Assembly: GCF_029265695.1 (NCBI RefSeq)
Contig: NZ_JAJUHW010000006.1
Coordinates: forward strand, 33,728-97,727
Reading direction: 5' to 3'
Source of the DNA: Gracilinema caldarium
GTDB lineage: Bacteria; Spirochaetota; Spirochaetia; Treponematales; Breznakiellaceae
DNA length: 64,000 nt
Each line of letters begins with the position of its first letter. Positions within the stretch are counted from its first letter, which is position 1. Under the pieces are notes generated by a model. That model did no database searches. It worked only from the letters and a program-made list of their open reading frames with translations, and had not been told where the DNA came from. The translations under genes and the position numbers were made by a program. Positions 34,581 through 43,768 of the stretch are shown one piece after another.

Positions 34581-35102
34581 ATGGCAAAGGTTGATTTCCC
34601 TGAAAGCCAAACTCCGTTTTTTAATCCCGCAGTGTATTCCTCTGCTCAAAGTGAATTGAAAAAGCAAAAGAAAACAGTATCCGGTAAAACTCCGCATGTT
34701 ACACCATTTACGAAGCTGCTTGAAAGTTCTGAGGAAGAGACGCCTGTTACATCAGTGCCGATTCCGGAAGGATTATCTTCATCTGAGGCGTTACAGTTTC
34801 TTTTGGACCAGGTTCATATAGCCGGAGAGGCGCTCAAAGAAAAACCCTTTCAGGAACAAATTGTTCATTATAAAGAAGCGGTGCGCAATTTTATTAAATA
34901 TGTGGTAGACAACAGCTATACGGTTGAAGAAAAAACAAGCGGGACTAATATTCTTAAAAGAAAAAAATTTACTATAATTCAGGTGATAGATAAAAAGCTG
35001 GACCAGCTGGCAGCGGGAATTTTAGCCGGTCAGGCAAATCAGATTCAAATTCTGGCTAAATTGGATGAGATTAAGGGTTTATTGATCAATCTTTTACAAT
35101 GA
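34581..35102 (+). CDS. YaaR/DUF327-like protein
   Basis: A 173-residue cytoplasmic protein, mostly helical. The C-terminal half matches DUF327: LLDQVHIAGEALKEKPFQEQIVHYKEAVRNFIKYVVDNSY, then KKFTIIQVIDKKLDQLAAGIL. In Bacillus yaaR lies in the same cluster as yaaT, and here the yaaT-like gene follows ten bases later, which supports the assignment. ATG 34581 avoids overlap with bactofilin; in-frame ATGs at 34530 and 34485 lie inside it. No enzyme activity is known for the family. Confidence 0.85.
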   Translation: MAKVDFPESQTPFFNPAVYSSAQSELKKQKKTVSGKTPHVTPFTKLLESSEEETPVTSVPIPEGLSSSEALQFLLDQVHIAGEALKEKPFQEQIVHYKEAVRNFIKYVVDNSYTVEEKTSGTNILKRKKFTIIQVIDKKLDQLAAGILAGQANQIQILAKLDEIKGLLINLLQ

Positions 35103-35112
35103 GGACAAAGGT

Positions 35113-36069
35113 ATGGATAACGATATACAGCATAATGAAATTCATAGTGATGAATTTCATCACCTGGAAGATACGGCTTTTGGGGAATTTTCGGAAACCA
35201 CCGGCATCGCTGTTCCGTTAGGAGAAGGTACTGAGATCCTGGATGCAAATTTGCCGGTCTATCGGCTTCGTTTGCCCTATTCCCACGAAACTTTTCAGGC
35301 CGTCTTTACCAACGATCTGATTAATATCGGAACAATGGTGATTGTTCCGACCAGGTATGGAAAAGATATTGCCCAGATCATCGGCTATATAGAAAACAAA
35401 GGCAATGTTACCAGCGGTGAAGTTGTCCGGATTGATAGAATTGCTACTTCTGGAGACCTGGAAAAGACCAAACAAAATGCAGAAAAAGAAAAGGAAGCCT
35501 TTGCAATATGTCGGGAAAAAATTAGCCTCCATCGGCTGGATATGAAGCTGGTTTCCGTTCATTATTTGCTGGAAGAATCAAAAATCTTGTTTTTCTTTAC
35601 CGCAGAAAGCAGAGTGGATTTTAGAGAACTGGTAAAGGACCTGGTAGGGATATTTAAAACAAGGATTGAGCTTCGCCAAATAGGAGTGCGAGACGAGTCG
35701 CGCATTGTAGGCGGTTTAGGTGTATGCGGACGGGGCTATTGCTGTCATACGGTTTCGGACAAACTGAAGCCCGTATCGATAAAGATGGCAAAGGATCAAA
35801 ACCTGTCTCTCAATTCGATGAAAATTTCCGGCCCCTGCGGGCGCCTCTTGTGCTGTCTTGCCTATGAGTATTCTTTTTACAATGAAGCCCGCCGGCAGCT
35901 GCCCCAGGAGGGCTGTAAGCTTATCTGGCAGGAGGCAAATTGGAAAGTTGCCGAAGTGGACCCTGTGGGAGGTAAAATAAAAATTGTCTGTGAGGACGGC
36001 CGGCAAATTTACATGCCAGTCAGCCGATTCGAGAAACAGGACGGCCGCTGGCAGCTGGTAGATAATTAA
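35113..36069 (+). CDS. ricT: PSP1-domain protein, RicT/YaaT family
   Basis: A 318-residue protein of the PSP1 C-terminal-domain family. The signature is VGGLGVCGRGYCCHT and, after MAKDQNLSLNSMKISGPCGRLLCCLAYE, a set of conserved cysteines (CGR-x-LCC) able to hold iron-sulfur clusters. In Bacillus RicT works with RicA and RicF in RNase Y-dependent mRNA maturation and in sporulation or biofilm phosphorelay. The other two partners are not in this window. ATG 35113 follows AGGACAAAGGT. It converges with the methyltransferase gene, overlapping by four bases. Confidence 0.92.
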   Translation: MDNDIQHNEIHSDEFHHLEDTAFGEFSETTGIAVPLGEGTEILDANLPVYRLRLPYSHETFQAVFTNDLINIGTMVIVPTRYGKDIAQIIGYIENKGNVTSGEVVRIDRIATSGDLEKTKQNAEKEKEAFAICREKISLHRLDMKLVSVHYLLEESKILFFFTAESRVDFRELVKDLVGIFKTRIELRQIGVRDESRIVGGLGVCGRGYCCHTVSDKLKPVSIKMAKDQNLSLNSMKISGPCGRLLCCLAYEYSFYNEARRQLPQEGCKLIWQEANWKVAEVDPVGGKIKIVCEDGRQIYMPVSRFEKQDGRWQLVDN

Positions 36070-36806
36070 ACTGAAGCTATTCCCACAAGAGCGATCGAGG
36101 TTCCATCGAACCTGGTGCCGGAAAAATCTTTGTAATACTCAATAGTGCCGAAACCGGACTCCTGCAATAATGTTTTAAGTTCCGCAGCCCGAATCGGGTA
36201 GAGCCGTGTTTCATCCTTAAAGACCAGCTGATCTGTAGAAGAGTAGAGGGATGCGGTGAATCGCAGGGCCTGTTCACCGGGAATAGGGTCATAGCGGCGC
36301 ACAAAACGGCACCGGCTGGTAATTACATCGGGGAGCCCCTGGAGTTTCTTGTCCAACACAAGCCCGTAATTGATGACTTGAAAAATAAAAGGAGCTCCTC
36401 CTTTGAGCAGTTTCCGGATTTTGCTTATAAAAGAACCAATTTCTTGAGCATCCCGTAGATGGGCTAAGGTATTTCCCAGACAGAGGATCCCGTCGAAGCT
36501 ATTTGGCGGAAAAAAATCTGCCGCTTCTAGCATATTCATCTGCAAAAACCGGCCATTTGTTTTTGGTTCCGGATTACGCCGATTTGCGCTTTGTATCATT
36601 GCTGCATTAAGATCTATGCCGGTTACTGTGTAACCCTTCTTAATAAGGGCTACTGCGGTGCTGCCGGTTGCACAGCCGACATCCAGTATTTTGGGGCTTG
36701 CTCCGGGCTGCCGCGGAATCAGAGTCTCAATAAAGGTTATTCGGTCTTCTTCGAGGGGAAAAATATCGTCATAATATTCAAGAAGGTCTTCGTAAAACTG
36801 GCTCAC
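36066..36806 (-). CDS. Class I SAM-dependent methyltransferase
   Basis: A 246-residue methyltransferase-fold protein. Motif I is ILDVGCATGSTAVAL (residues 39-53); the acidic residue binding SAM ribose is in GIDLNA; FDGILCLGNTLAHL is the typical post-motif strand. The substrate is unknown (small molecule rather than RNA or protein, by resemblance). GTG start at 36804-36806 with AAGGAG nine bases before. That site lies inside the last codons of the upstream GH42 gene, so the two are translationally coupled. Confidence 0.88.
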   Translation of the reverse strand: MSQFYEDLLEYYDDIFPLEEDRITFIETLIPRQPGASPKILDVGCATGSTAVALIKKGYTVTGIDLNAAMIQSANRRNPEPKTNGRFLQMNMLEAADFFPPNSFDGILCLGNTLAHLRDAQEIGSFISKIRKLLKGGAPFIFQVINYGLVLDKKLQGLPDVITSRCRFVRRYDPIPGEQALRFTASLYSSTDQLVFKDETRLYPIRAAELKTLLQESGFGTIEYYKDFSGTRFDGTSIALVGIASV

Positions 36807-36810
36807 CGTA

Positions 36811-38838
36811 TCACACTCCTTCTACTATTATTGTACCCCAGGGAGGAATAGTTTTCCCCTGGAATCGTTTTTTATATGGCGTATGGTTCATAACAACCGT
36901 AATGGATTTACCATCCCCGGTAGTTCTGTGGACCGTTTCTATTCCGAGGCCATAAAAAACAGGATTAAGTCCCGCTTCTTTTAGAATAGATTTATATATG
37001 AAAAAGGTGGTTTTTGCATCCGGCGAAGTTCCAAAATACCAAACGGTTCCTTTCCCAAACCTGTTGCGGCTGATTGCAGGGCGCCCTGAATAGTGTTTTC
37101 TTTTGTCATGGTAGCTCGCCATGACCTGGGCGTTTTCAATCTCTAGTATATCGGCCCATACTTCGCCCTTGCATGAAACCAGAGCAGATGCAAACTGGTT
37201 AAACAGGTTGTTATTAAGAGAGAGTTTGACCGAACCCTTCCCAAGGGCTTCAAAGCTGCGGATGCGAATGCCCGCCATTTCGCGGAACTGGCCGGGAAGG
37301 ACAAGATCGGTATTCCAGTTGTCTAAGGTTCGGGAACCGGATCTCCAGCCTAACACCAGGGTGCCCCCTTCCTGTACCCAAGCTGAAATCCTTGCTGCAA
37401 AGTCAGGGTCCGTAAGTTCATAAAGCGGAAGAGTGATAAGCTTGTATGCATGTAGATCTACCGATCTCGTGCTTTTAATATCCGCGTTTACATTGAATAA
37501 AACGAAGGGAGCAAACCATCGTGCCATCTCTGCATCGTAACCAACCTGCATATAGGGCACGGGGCGATTATCCATACCGAGCGAGAGGGGTTGTTCTCGA
37601 ACTAGACGGGAAGTATCTCTATCATAAACAAGACATATCTGAGCTGGAACCGGCTCGGATGCAAAGGTTTCAAAAAGACTCCTATTTTTCTGCATATTAT
37701 GCACAATATGCCGTTCCCGTTCTGTTTCGGTGTTGTCCGTATCCCGTATGCCGTAGCAGAGCTGTTCCTGAGCAAAGGGGGCGGTTCGCCAGCGGAAATA
37801 AAAAATAGCATTGGCCCCTCGCGCTATAGCCTGGTTTGTCCAAAGCACTACCTGTTCTGGTGGTGGCAAATGTCCCAGCTGGGTGTGTCCCTGAATGCCG
37901 GAAAATTGTTCCATGACTTTGAAATTACCGAAAGTATGGAGTCCCCTTATATAGGAAAGCACATAGGATGTAAAGAAATAGGGAAGCGGTTCGTTCTGGT
38001 TTCCCCAGACGGGGTAATTGTCCCAGCCAGCGGCATCCATAGGGCGGACCATGTCTTCCATATCGATACATTGGGAGAGGGGGGCTGGATAAAGATTGGT
38101 GGTGATCCATTGTTCAGGAAGTGCTTTTTGCCGAATTATCCGCACCTGATTACCGGCCCAGGCAACTGCCGAATCGGAAGAAAAACGGTCATAATCGAGT
38201 AAAAGGGCTGGGTTGTGGTTTGTGGCGACCTGCTGGCGAGGGACCGGTATCTGTTCAAAGGAACGGTAGGTACTGCCCCAGAAAACAGTCCCCCAACGCC
38301 GATTAAGTTCATCAATTGATGAATATCGTTGGGAAAGCCAGCGATGCCAGGCCGTTCGGCAATGATCGCATACACAGTGGTCTGAGCCTTCGTGTCCGAT
38401 TTCATTATCAATTTGCCAGCCAATAACGGTTTTTCTAGTTCCATAGTGATCCGCAAGGGCTTGAACGATTTCTGTAGCTGCCTTCTGGTAAGAAGACGCA
38501 TTAAAACATCCCATGCGCCGGCATCCAAAGTCGCGTTTATATCCTAAGGGATGTACTGCCAGAACTGTGGGATCCTGGTCTACGAGCCATGCGGGCATGA
38601 TCGCAGTGGGAGTGCCTATTACTGCGCCGAGGGAGTAGCGGTCAAGCAAGTTAAAAACTTCATCAAAAGGGGTAAAGTCATATATGCCTGGCTTTGGCTC
38701 AAGGAGAGGCCATGCAAATTCCATAATGCGAACGGCCTGAAACCCCTGGTCTTTCATCCTTTTGATGTCCGATTCCCACAATGACCGGTCCCATTGTTCA
38801 GGGTACCAGTCTACGCCCCACAAGAAGTTCTGCGCCAT
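36811..38838 (-). CDS. Beta-galactosidase, glycoside hydrolase family 42
   Basis: A 675-residue cytoplasmic enzyme. The family opening WGVDWYPEQWDRSLWESDIKRMK is intact. The acid/base Glu146 lies in GWQIDNEIGHEG, the nucleophile is Glu310 (FKVMEQFSG), and a zinc-type cysteine cluster occurs at C106, C111 and in HCVCDHC. It then continues into the trimerisation and C-terminal domains. No signal peptide, so it acts on imported galactosides. ATG 38838 is chosen as GAGGAG lies seven bases upstream; 50 extra in-frame codons upstream look unrelated. The nearby importer of oligosaccharides could supply it. Confidence 0.94.
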   Translation of the reverse strand: MAQNFLWGVDWYPEQWDRSLWESDIKRMKDQGFQAVRIMEFAWPLLEPKPGIYDFTPFDEVFNLLDRYSLGAVIGTPTAIMPAWLVDQDPTVLAVHPLGYKRDFGCRRMGCFNASSYQKAATEIVQALADHYGTRKTVIGWQIDNEIGHEGSDHCVCDHCRTAWHRWLSQRYSSIDELNRRWGTVFWGSTYRSFEQIPVPRQQVATNHNPALLLDYDRFSSDSAVAWAGNQVRIIRQKALPEQWITTNLYPAPLSQCIDMEDMVRPMDAAGWDNYPVWGNQNEPLPYFFTSYVLSYIRGLHTFGNFKVMEQFSGIQGHTQLGHLPPPEQVVLWTNQAIARGANAIFYFRWRTAPFAQEQLCYGIRDTDNTETERERHIVHNMQKNRSLFETFASEPVPAQICLVYDRDTSRLVREQPLSLGMDNRPVPYMQVGYDAEMARWFAPFVLFNVNADIKSTRSVDLHAYKLITLPLYELTDPDFAARISAWVQEGGTLVLGWRSGSRTLDNWNTDLVLPGQFREMAGIRIRSFEALGKGSVKLSLNNNLFNQFASALVSCKGEVWADILEIENAQVMASYHDKRKHYSGRPAISRNRFGKGTVWYFGTSPDAKTTFFIYKSILKEAGLNPVFYGLGIETVHRTTGDGKSITVVMNHTPYKKRFQGKTIPPWGTIIVEGV

Positions 38839-38923
38839 GGGTTGCTCCTCTTTCCGTCTGAATCTAGCTTGTCGCATCGAGCTTATCGCAGTATTATACC
38901 ACAAGTTTAAGGGGAGGAAGACC

Positions 38924-39766
38924 ATGGCCCATTGTATTGTTGCGGAAGCCGAAGCGATCCTGGATAAGGAGTATCCTGTTTTAGACAAGGGTTTTGTCCG
39001 GCTTGTGGATTACCTGGGAAGCGATGAACGGGTTGTGCAAGCTGCCAGGGTTTCCTACGGTTCTGGAACTAAGAGCTATCGTGAAGACGCGGCTTTGATA
39101 GATTATTTGCTCCGTAATGAACACACATCCCCCTTTGAGCAGGTCGTTTTGACCTTTCATGTGAAGCTTCCCATTTTTGTTGCCCGGCAAATGATTCGCC
39201 ACAGGACTGCGCGGCTCAATGAAATATCTGGCCGTTATTCGGTTATGAAGGATGATTTTTATGTTCCTGCACCGGAGGATGTGGCATTACAAAGCAGCGA
39301 TAATAAGCAGGGGCGCTCGAATGAACCGCTAGCACCGGAAGCGGCAGAGGCGGTGAGGGATCTTTTGCGAATAGGGCAAAAAGAATCCTACGATGATTAC
39401 CTCAGGCTGGTAAATCAGGGTATTGCCCGTGAACTGGCCAGAATTAACTTGCCCCTTTCTTTGTATACCGAGTGGTACTGGCAGATAGATCTGCATAACC
39501 TGTTTCATTTCCTGAAACTGAGGCTCGATGCCCATGCTCAAAAGGAAATCCGCGAATATGCACAGGTTATGTTTGAGATAACAAAAAAGGTCGCGCCCCG
39601 CTGCTGCGAGTCTTTTGAGCAGCATATTTTGGGAGGCCTGCGTTTTTCCAAGGAAGAACTGGCTGAGCTGAAGCGCCGTTTAGGACTGGCGGTAGATGCA
39701 GAAAGCTTAAGCGGCAAAGCCCTGGAACGATTCGAAGAAAAACTCAGATCCGGCCGCCAGCTTTAG
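38924..39766 (+). CDS. thyX: FAD-dependent thymidylate synthase ThyX
   Basis: A 280-residue flavoenzyme that makes dTMP from dUMP using methylene-tetrahydrofolate and NADPH. The ThyX signature RHRX7S is present as residues 92-102 (RHRTARLNEIS), with GRYSVM after it. Substrate residues include the block ARINLPLSLYTEWYWQIDLHNLFHFLKLR. ATG 38924 has GGGGAGGAAG six bases upstream; an upstream in-frame extension would overlap the GH42 start region. Upstream TATTAT at 38892-38897 is a plausible -10. No thyA is seen in the window. Confidence 0.96.
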   Translation: MAHCIVAEAEAILDKEYPVLDKGFVRLVDYLGSDERVVQAARVSYGSGTKSYREDAALIDYLLRNEHTSPFEQVVLTFHVKLPIFVARQMIRHRTARLNEISGRYSVMKDDFYVPAPEDVALQSSDNKQGRSNEPLAPEAAEAVRDLLRIGQKESYDDYLRLVNQGIARELARINLPLSLYTEWYWQIDLHNLFHFLKLRLDAHAQKEIREYAQVMFEITKKVAPRCCESFEQHILGGLRFSKEELAELKRRLGLAVDAESLSGKALERFEEKLRSGRQL

Positions 39767-39808
39767 CATACTTTAATACAGCTTTAGCAGTTTAAAGGTG
39801 CGGTCTAT

Positions 39809-41497
39809 TCAAAGCAGTTCAGGCCGGTAAACGAGCTTTTCAATTTCATCAATATTATTTTTTAGGATTTCCAATAATTGTGGATTGAATTGGCCTGAAA
39901 GGTTCCGTTCATCACCATGAAAAATAATAGAAAGGGCTTTCTCTCGGTCATAGGCTTCCTTATAAATCCGGCTGGATCGGAGGGCATCATATACGTCCGC
40001 CAGGGCTGTAATCTGGGCTTCTATGGGTATTTGGTGTTCCCGCAGTCCGAAGGGATACCCTTTGCCGTCCCACCGTTCATGGTGGTACATGGCAATGTTA
40101 CGGGCTACTTCAAAAAAGGGTCCTTCCAGAAGCTGGGATGAATAGACCGTATGTTTTTTAATGAGGTCAAATTCTTCTTTGCTCAGTTTCCCTGTTTTTT
40201 TAAGGAGCACGGGGTCGATAAATATTTTGCCCACGTCGTGAAGCCCCGCAAAAGATATGATTTCTTCCACTTTTTTGCGGGGCAAGTTTATTTTTCGGGC
40301 TAAATATCCAGAAAGAATGGAAACTCTCGTGTTATGCTGGCCTGTTTCTGGATCGTACTGTTCCACCACCTTTGCCAGTTTAGAGGAGAAATTATAATAG
40401 GCCCGTTTCATGATTTCTGTATGGATGCGGATCCTGACAAAGCCCCGGGCTAGTTCTGCAAATGAAAGACACATTCTCCGCGCGAGGGGGGTGAAATTGG
40501 TCGGTTTCCCTTCAGCGATATCGAGCATAAAAAGAATGGTAATTTTTTCATCCACCGGAATCGTAAACAAGATGGTAGATTTAACTGGTTGGAATGATTT
40601 TTTGATCACCTTATACACTTCTGCGGGCATCTTGGCTTGCCACAGGGTATGAATGTTGGGCAATTCGATGATGTGCTTTTCTTCTTCCAGAAGGAACCAC
40701 TGTTTCTTCATTTTTTTAGATAGAATTGCCTGAATATGGTGCCCGAAGGATGAGATAAAGGTGAGGTTCTCCCCCTTAATAAACGCGATACTTCCATAAT
40801 CAGCCTGATCTACCAGGCGAAGCAGAACTAAAAGAAGTCGGTTAAAAAAGACCGGAAGTCTTACCGTGCTGTCTCCGAATTGCTGTGAAATCGAAAGGAG
40901 CTGCCGGATTTTTTCCTGAAGGGCAGATATCTCCTCATAGCTGTAAATGAGGGATTCATTAATGTTTTGCAATGCAATTTTTTGCTGTGTGAGGCTCTGG
41001 TATTTCCCCGCCAATTTTACAAAAGCCTCGAATGTCCTTTTGCTTGATGCAGAAAAATGCTGAGTCTTATTACGGGTAATATCTATAGAAAGAATAATTT
41101 GTTCACCCTGATCGATAAGATAGGTGCCGATGAGGGTTTTTTGTACCGTTCCAAAAATAGCGGATGCGTTTTTAACAATATCCTCCGGTGTTGCCTCATT
41201 CATGCAGTCTAGTATAGATGTAATCTCAGTCACCGATGATTGCTGGCATTTGAACCAGTTGCTGTTAAGTTTGAGATTCAGCAATTGATCTAAACTGTAT
41301 CCAATAGATGCAACAAAGTACCAGCGTTCGGGGTTTTTTATACTTACCGTTCCATGGGTAGCTTCTGGAATGAGTGACAGGGCTACTTCTAATAGACGGT
41401 GATAGTACAGTTCTGGGTCCCAATCATACCAGTCAAGCTCCAATAACAAATCGAGTATGGCCTGGGTAGAATTGGCAGATTCGTGTACAACTTCCAT
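39809..41497 (-). CDS. HD-GYP phosphodiesterase with two GAF-like sensor domains
   Basis: A 562-residue cytoplasmic signalling protein. Residues about 10-165 and 205-345 look like two GAF-type domains, with a coiled-coil linker around 170-205. Residues 370-560 are an HD-GYP domain: HD pair at 420-421 (GLHDVGKIFIDP), HH at 472-473 and GYP at 480-482 in MYHHERWDGKGYP. All catalytic residues look intact, so it should degrade cyclic di-GMP. ATG 41495-41497 has only a poor Shine-Dalgarno. Stands alone, divergent from the chemoreceptor gene. Confidence 0.92.
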   Translation of the reverse strand: MEVVHESANSTQAILDLLLELDWYDWDPELYYHRLLEVALSLIPEATHGTVSIKNPERWYFVASIGYSLDQLLNLKLNSNWFKCQQSSVTEITSILDCMNEATPEDIVKNASAIFGTVQKTLIGTYLIDQGEQIILSIDITRNKTQHFSASSKRTFEAFVKLAGKYQSLTQQKIALQNINESLIYSYEEISALQEKIRQLLSISQQFGDSTVRLPVFFNRLLLVLLRLVDQADYGSIAFIKGENLTFISSFGHHIQAILSKKMKKQWFLLEEEKHIIELPNIHTLWQAKMPAEVYKVIKKSFQPVKSTILFTIPVDEKITILFMLDIAEGKPTNFTPLARRMCLSFAELARGFVRIRIHTEIMKRAYYNFSSKLAKVVEQYDPETGQHNTRVSILSGYLARKINLPRKKVEEIISFAGLHDVGKIFIDPVLLKKTGKLSKEEFDLIKKHTVYSSQLLEGPFFEVARNIAMYHHERWDGKGYPFGLREHQIPIEAQITALADVYDALRSSRIYKEAYDREKALSIIFHGDERNLSGQFNPQLLEILKNNIDEIEKLVYRPELL

Positions 41498-41709
41498 AAA
41501 TTGACCTACAATACTTTTAGTATATGCTATATTTGAGATTTTTTGGAGAAATTTTAGTTTTAGATCTCCCGTTTATGCTAAAACCAGAGTAAAATGTCTG
41601 TGATCATAAAGGATGAAACACTTTGTTACTTCAACAGATCTTCGAAAGATTCCAAAAAATCAATAAACAATATCACATAAAGGTAAAAATATCCATGGGT
41701 GCTTTCCCC

Positions 41710-41738
41710 TTGACGGTTGCTTATATGAAACTTATGCT
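41710..41738 (+). promoter_or_regulatory. Promoter of the Cache chemoreceptor gene
   Basis: TTGACG (41710-41715), 17-base spacer, TATGCT (41733-41738), then AAAAGGAG and the ATG at 41757. The rest of the 41498-41709 intergenic region holds no recognisable gene. Confidence 0.75.
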
Positions 41739-41756
41739 TAGAAAAGGAGCATTTCG

Positions 41757-43616
41757 ATGAAAAAGTTGTCAGTAAAACTCATTTTATTTGTTGGTACCAG
41801 TGTGGTGCTTATTGCCCTTTCTATTGGTGCGACCGCTTCCTTTTTTTTGTTTCGGCTAGCCACGAAAAATGCTCAGCAGCTCGAGACCATGTTAATGGGG
41901 AAATATGATGAGGAAATTCGCTGGCAGACCGAACAGGCCAATTCCATGTTGAATGCCCTGGGGAAACTGAGGGATGAGGGTAAAATAGACCAATCAACAG
42001 CGTTTTCCTTGGCTCAATCCCTTATGAATAGTCTCCGCTACGGAAAAGAGGGTTATTTTTGGGCTGATACGGTCGATGGTGTCTGTGTTGTTCATGGCAG
42101 TAAACCTGAAAACATTGGACGCAATCGTCTCAATGATGTGGATGCTAAGGGCTTTAAGCTGATCGAGGCAATTATCAATGCGGGGAAAAATGGCGGGGGG
42201 TATACCGATTATTGGTATTCTCGGCTTGGATCAGATACCCCAGAACCAAAACGGGGTTACAGCCTTCTGAATCCCGCATTCCAGTGGGTGCTTGGAACGG
42301 GAAACTACTATGATGATATCCAAAAAGCAGTGGCTACGCAAAAGGCCCTTACTTTTAAGGAGGTCCAGAGTATCAGCCTGATGATAGTCATTATCATGCT
42401 GATCGTTACGGGCCTTATTTTGTTAGCCGCCGCCGCCGCAAGCCGGCTTATCACCAAACCGATAGTTCTGGTAAGCAATTCCTTAAAGGATATTTCCTGC
42501 GGTTCTGGGGATTTGACCCAAAAACTCCCTGTTATTGGCAAAGACGAAATAAGCCAGCTTTCGTATTATTTTAACGAATTTGTCGCAAGCCTTAATAAAA
42601 CAATGCTCCAGGCCAAAGAAAGTGCCAGCACGGTTTTGCAGCTCGGTGAAAAGCTTAAATCAAATGCTGACGCTATGAACAAGTCTACCAGGGATATACG
42701 GGACAGTCTGGATGATATGCATAAGAAAATCGAAGGCCAGACAGACAGCATTAGCGGCACTTCCTCTGCGGTAGAGCAGATTGTGCGGAACATTGAATCA
42801 CTGGCCTTGCTGGTAGAAACCCAGGCTGCGAACGTAACCGAATCATCCGCATCGATCGAAGAAATGGTTGGGAATATTCGTTCGGTGAGTACGAACCTTT
42901 CTAAGGCCTCAGATCAGTTTCGGGAGCTTGTGGAAGCCGCCCGTATAGGACGTGAGAAACTGGACAGTGTTTCCCAAAGTGCCCAGTCAGCCCAGACCCA
43001 TTCGGACCATTTGGTGGAAGCAAACAGTATTATCCAATCTATTGCAAGCCAGACGAACCTGTTAGCTATGAATGCCGCCATAGAAGCAGCCCATGCGGGG
43101 GATGCGGGCCGAGGCTTTACCGTTGTAGCAGAAGAAATACGGAAGCTGGCAGAAAATGCTGCCCAACAATCTAAGGATATTGCGGGTAATCTTAAGGAAA
43201 TTAAGCAGACAATTGATCTCGTTGTACAAACTTCTTCCGATGCGGGAGAGGCTTTTGGTAATATTGAACAGCTCGTGCATCGGGTGGAGAATCTGGTTCA
43301 GGAAATACAGCAGGCCATGCAGGAACAAAATACGGGTAACCAGCAGGTTCTGGAGTCCCTTAAAAACATGCAAAATATCACTATGGAAGTAAAAGATGGT
43401 TCCCGGGAAATGAAAGAAGGTTCGAGCCAGATTCTATATGAAATGAAGAACCTTAAAGACTCTAGTCACATGCTGATAGATCAACTGGATGATATTTCTA
43501 AAAACACCCAAACCATTGTTGCGATTACGCAAGAAACAGAGGCCATATCTGAACAGAATATAGCCGCAAGTCAGACATTGAAGGGTATTGTAGGTCAATT
43601 CAAGTGTGAGGATTAA
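41757..43616 (+). CDS. Methyl-accepting chemotaxis protein with periplasmic Cache domain
   Basis: A 619-residue membrane receptor. The helix at 9-30 and the helix at about 205-228 enclose a single Cache domain (YGKEGYFWADTVDGVCVVH, GGYTDYWYSRLG, AFQWVLGTGNYYDDI), likely to sense small carboxylates or similar ligands. HAMP follows at about 228-282 (SRLITKPIVLVSNSLKDI), then the long signalling hairpin with tip IASQTNLLAMNAAIEAAHAGDAGRGF. ATG 41757 with AAAAGGAG nine bases before. A hairpin overlaps the stop codon. The sodium symporter follows after a 150-base gap. Confidence 0.95.
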   Translation: MKKLSVKLILFVGTSVVLIALSIGATASFFLFRLATKNAQQLETMLMGKYDEEIRWQTEQANSMLNALGKLRDEGKIDQSTAFSLAQSLMNSLRYGKEGYFWADTVDGVCVVHGSKPENIGRNRLNDVDAKGFKLIEAIINAGKNGGGYTDYWYSRLGSDTPEPKRGYSLLNPAFQWVLGTGNYYDDIQKAVATQKALTFKEVQSISLMIVIIMLIVTGLILLAAAAASRLITKPIVLVSNSLKDISCGSGDLTQKLPVIGKDEISQLSYYFNEFVASLNKTMLQAKESASTVLQLGEKLKSNADAMNKSTRDIRDSLDDMHKKIEGQTDSISGTSSAVEQIVRNIESLALLVETQAANVTESSASIEEMVGNIRSVSTNLSKASDQFRELVEAARIGREKLDSVSQSAQSAQTHSDHLVEANSIIQSIASQTNLLAMNAAIEAAHAGDAGRGFTVVAEEIRKLAENAAQQSKDIAGNLKEIKQTIDLVVQTSSDAGEAFGNIEQLVHRVENLVQEIQQAMQEQNTGNQQVLESLKNMQNITMEVKDGSREMKEGSSQILYEMKNLKDSSHMLIDQLDDISKNTQTIVAITQETEAISEQNIAASQTLKGIVGQFKCED

Positions 43617-43652
43617 GCCAATTTCAAACCTAACAGATTTTGGAATTGGCTT
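43615..43652 (+). terminator. Hairpin overlapping the chemoreceptor stop codon
   Basis: AAGCCAATTTCAAA (43615-43628) pairs with TTTGGAATTGGCTT (43639-43652) with one wobble and a 10-base loop, followed by AT-rich sequence with a run of six Ts at 43663-43668. Its left arm resembles GAGCCAATTTCAAA at 31226-31239. Confidence 0.6.
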
Positions 43653-43768
43653 ATTATTGATTATTTTTTGATCTTTTAGTATTTGTTTTAGCGACAGTTT
43701 TTATCTCATCAATATATCTTCATGGTTATGTCAGGTCTTCGCCATCCAAACCATGGGAAGGAGGACCT

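Noticed and set aside
38762..38923. N-terminal extension of ThyX
   Set aside because: ThyX begins at 38924, right after GGGGAGGAAG. The upstream part overlaps the GH42 gene and is not ThyX-like.
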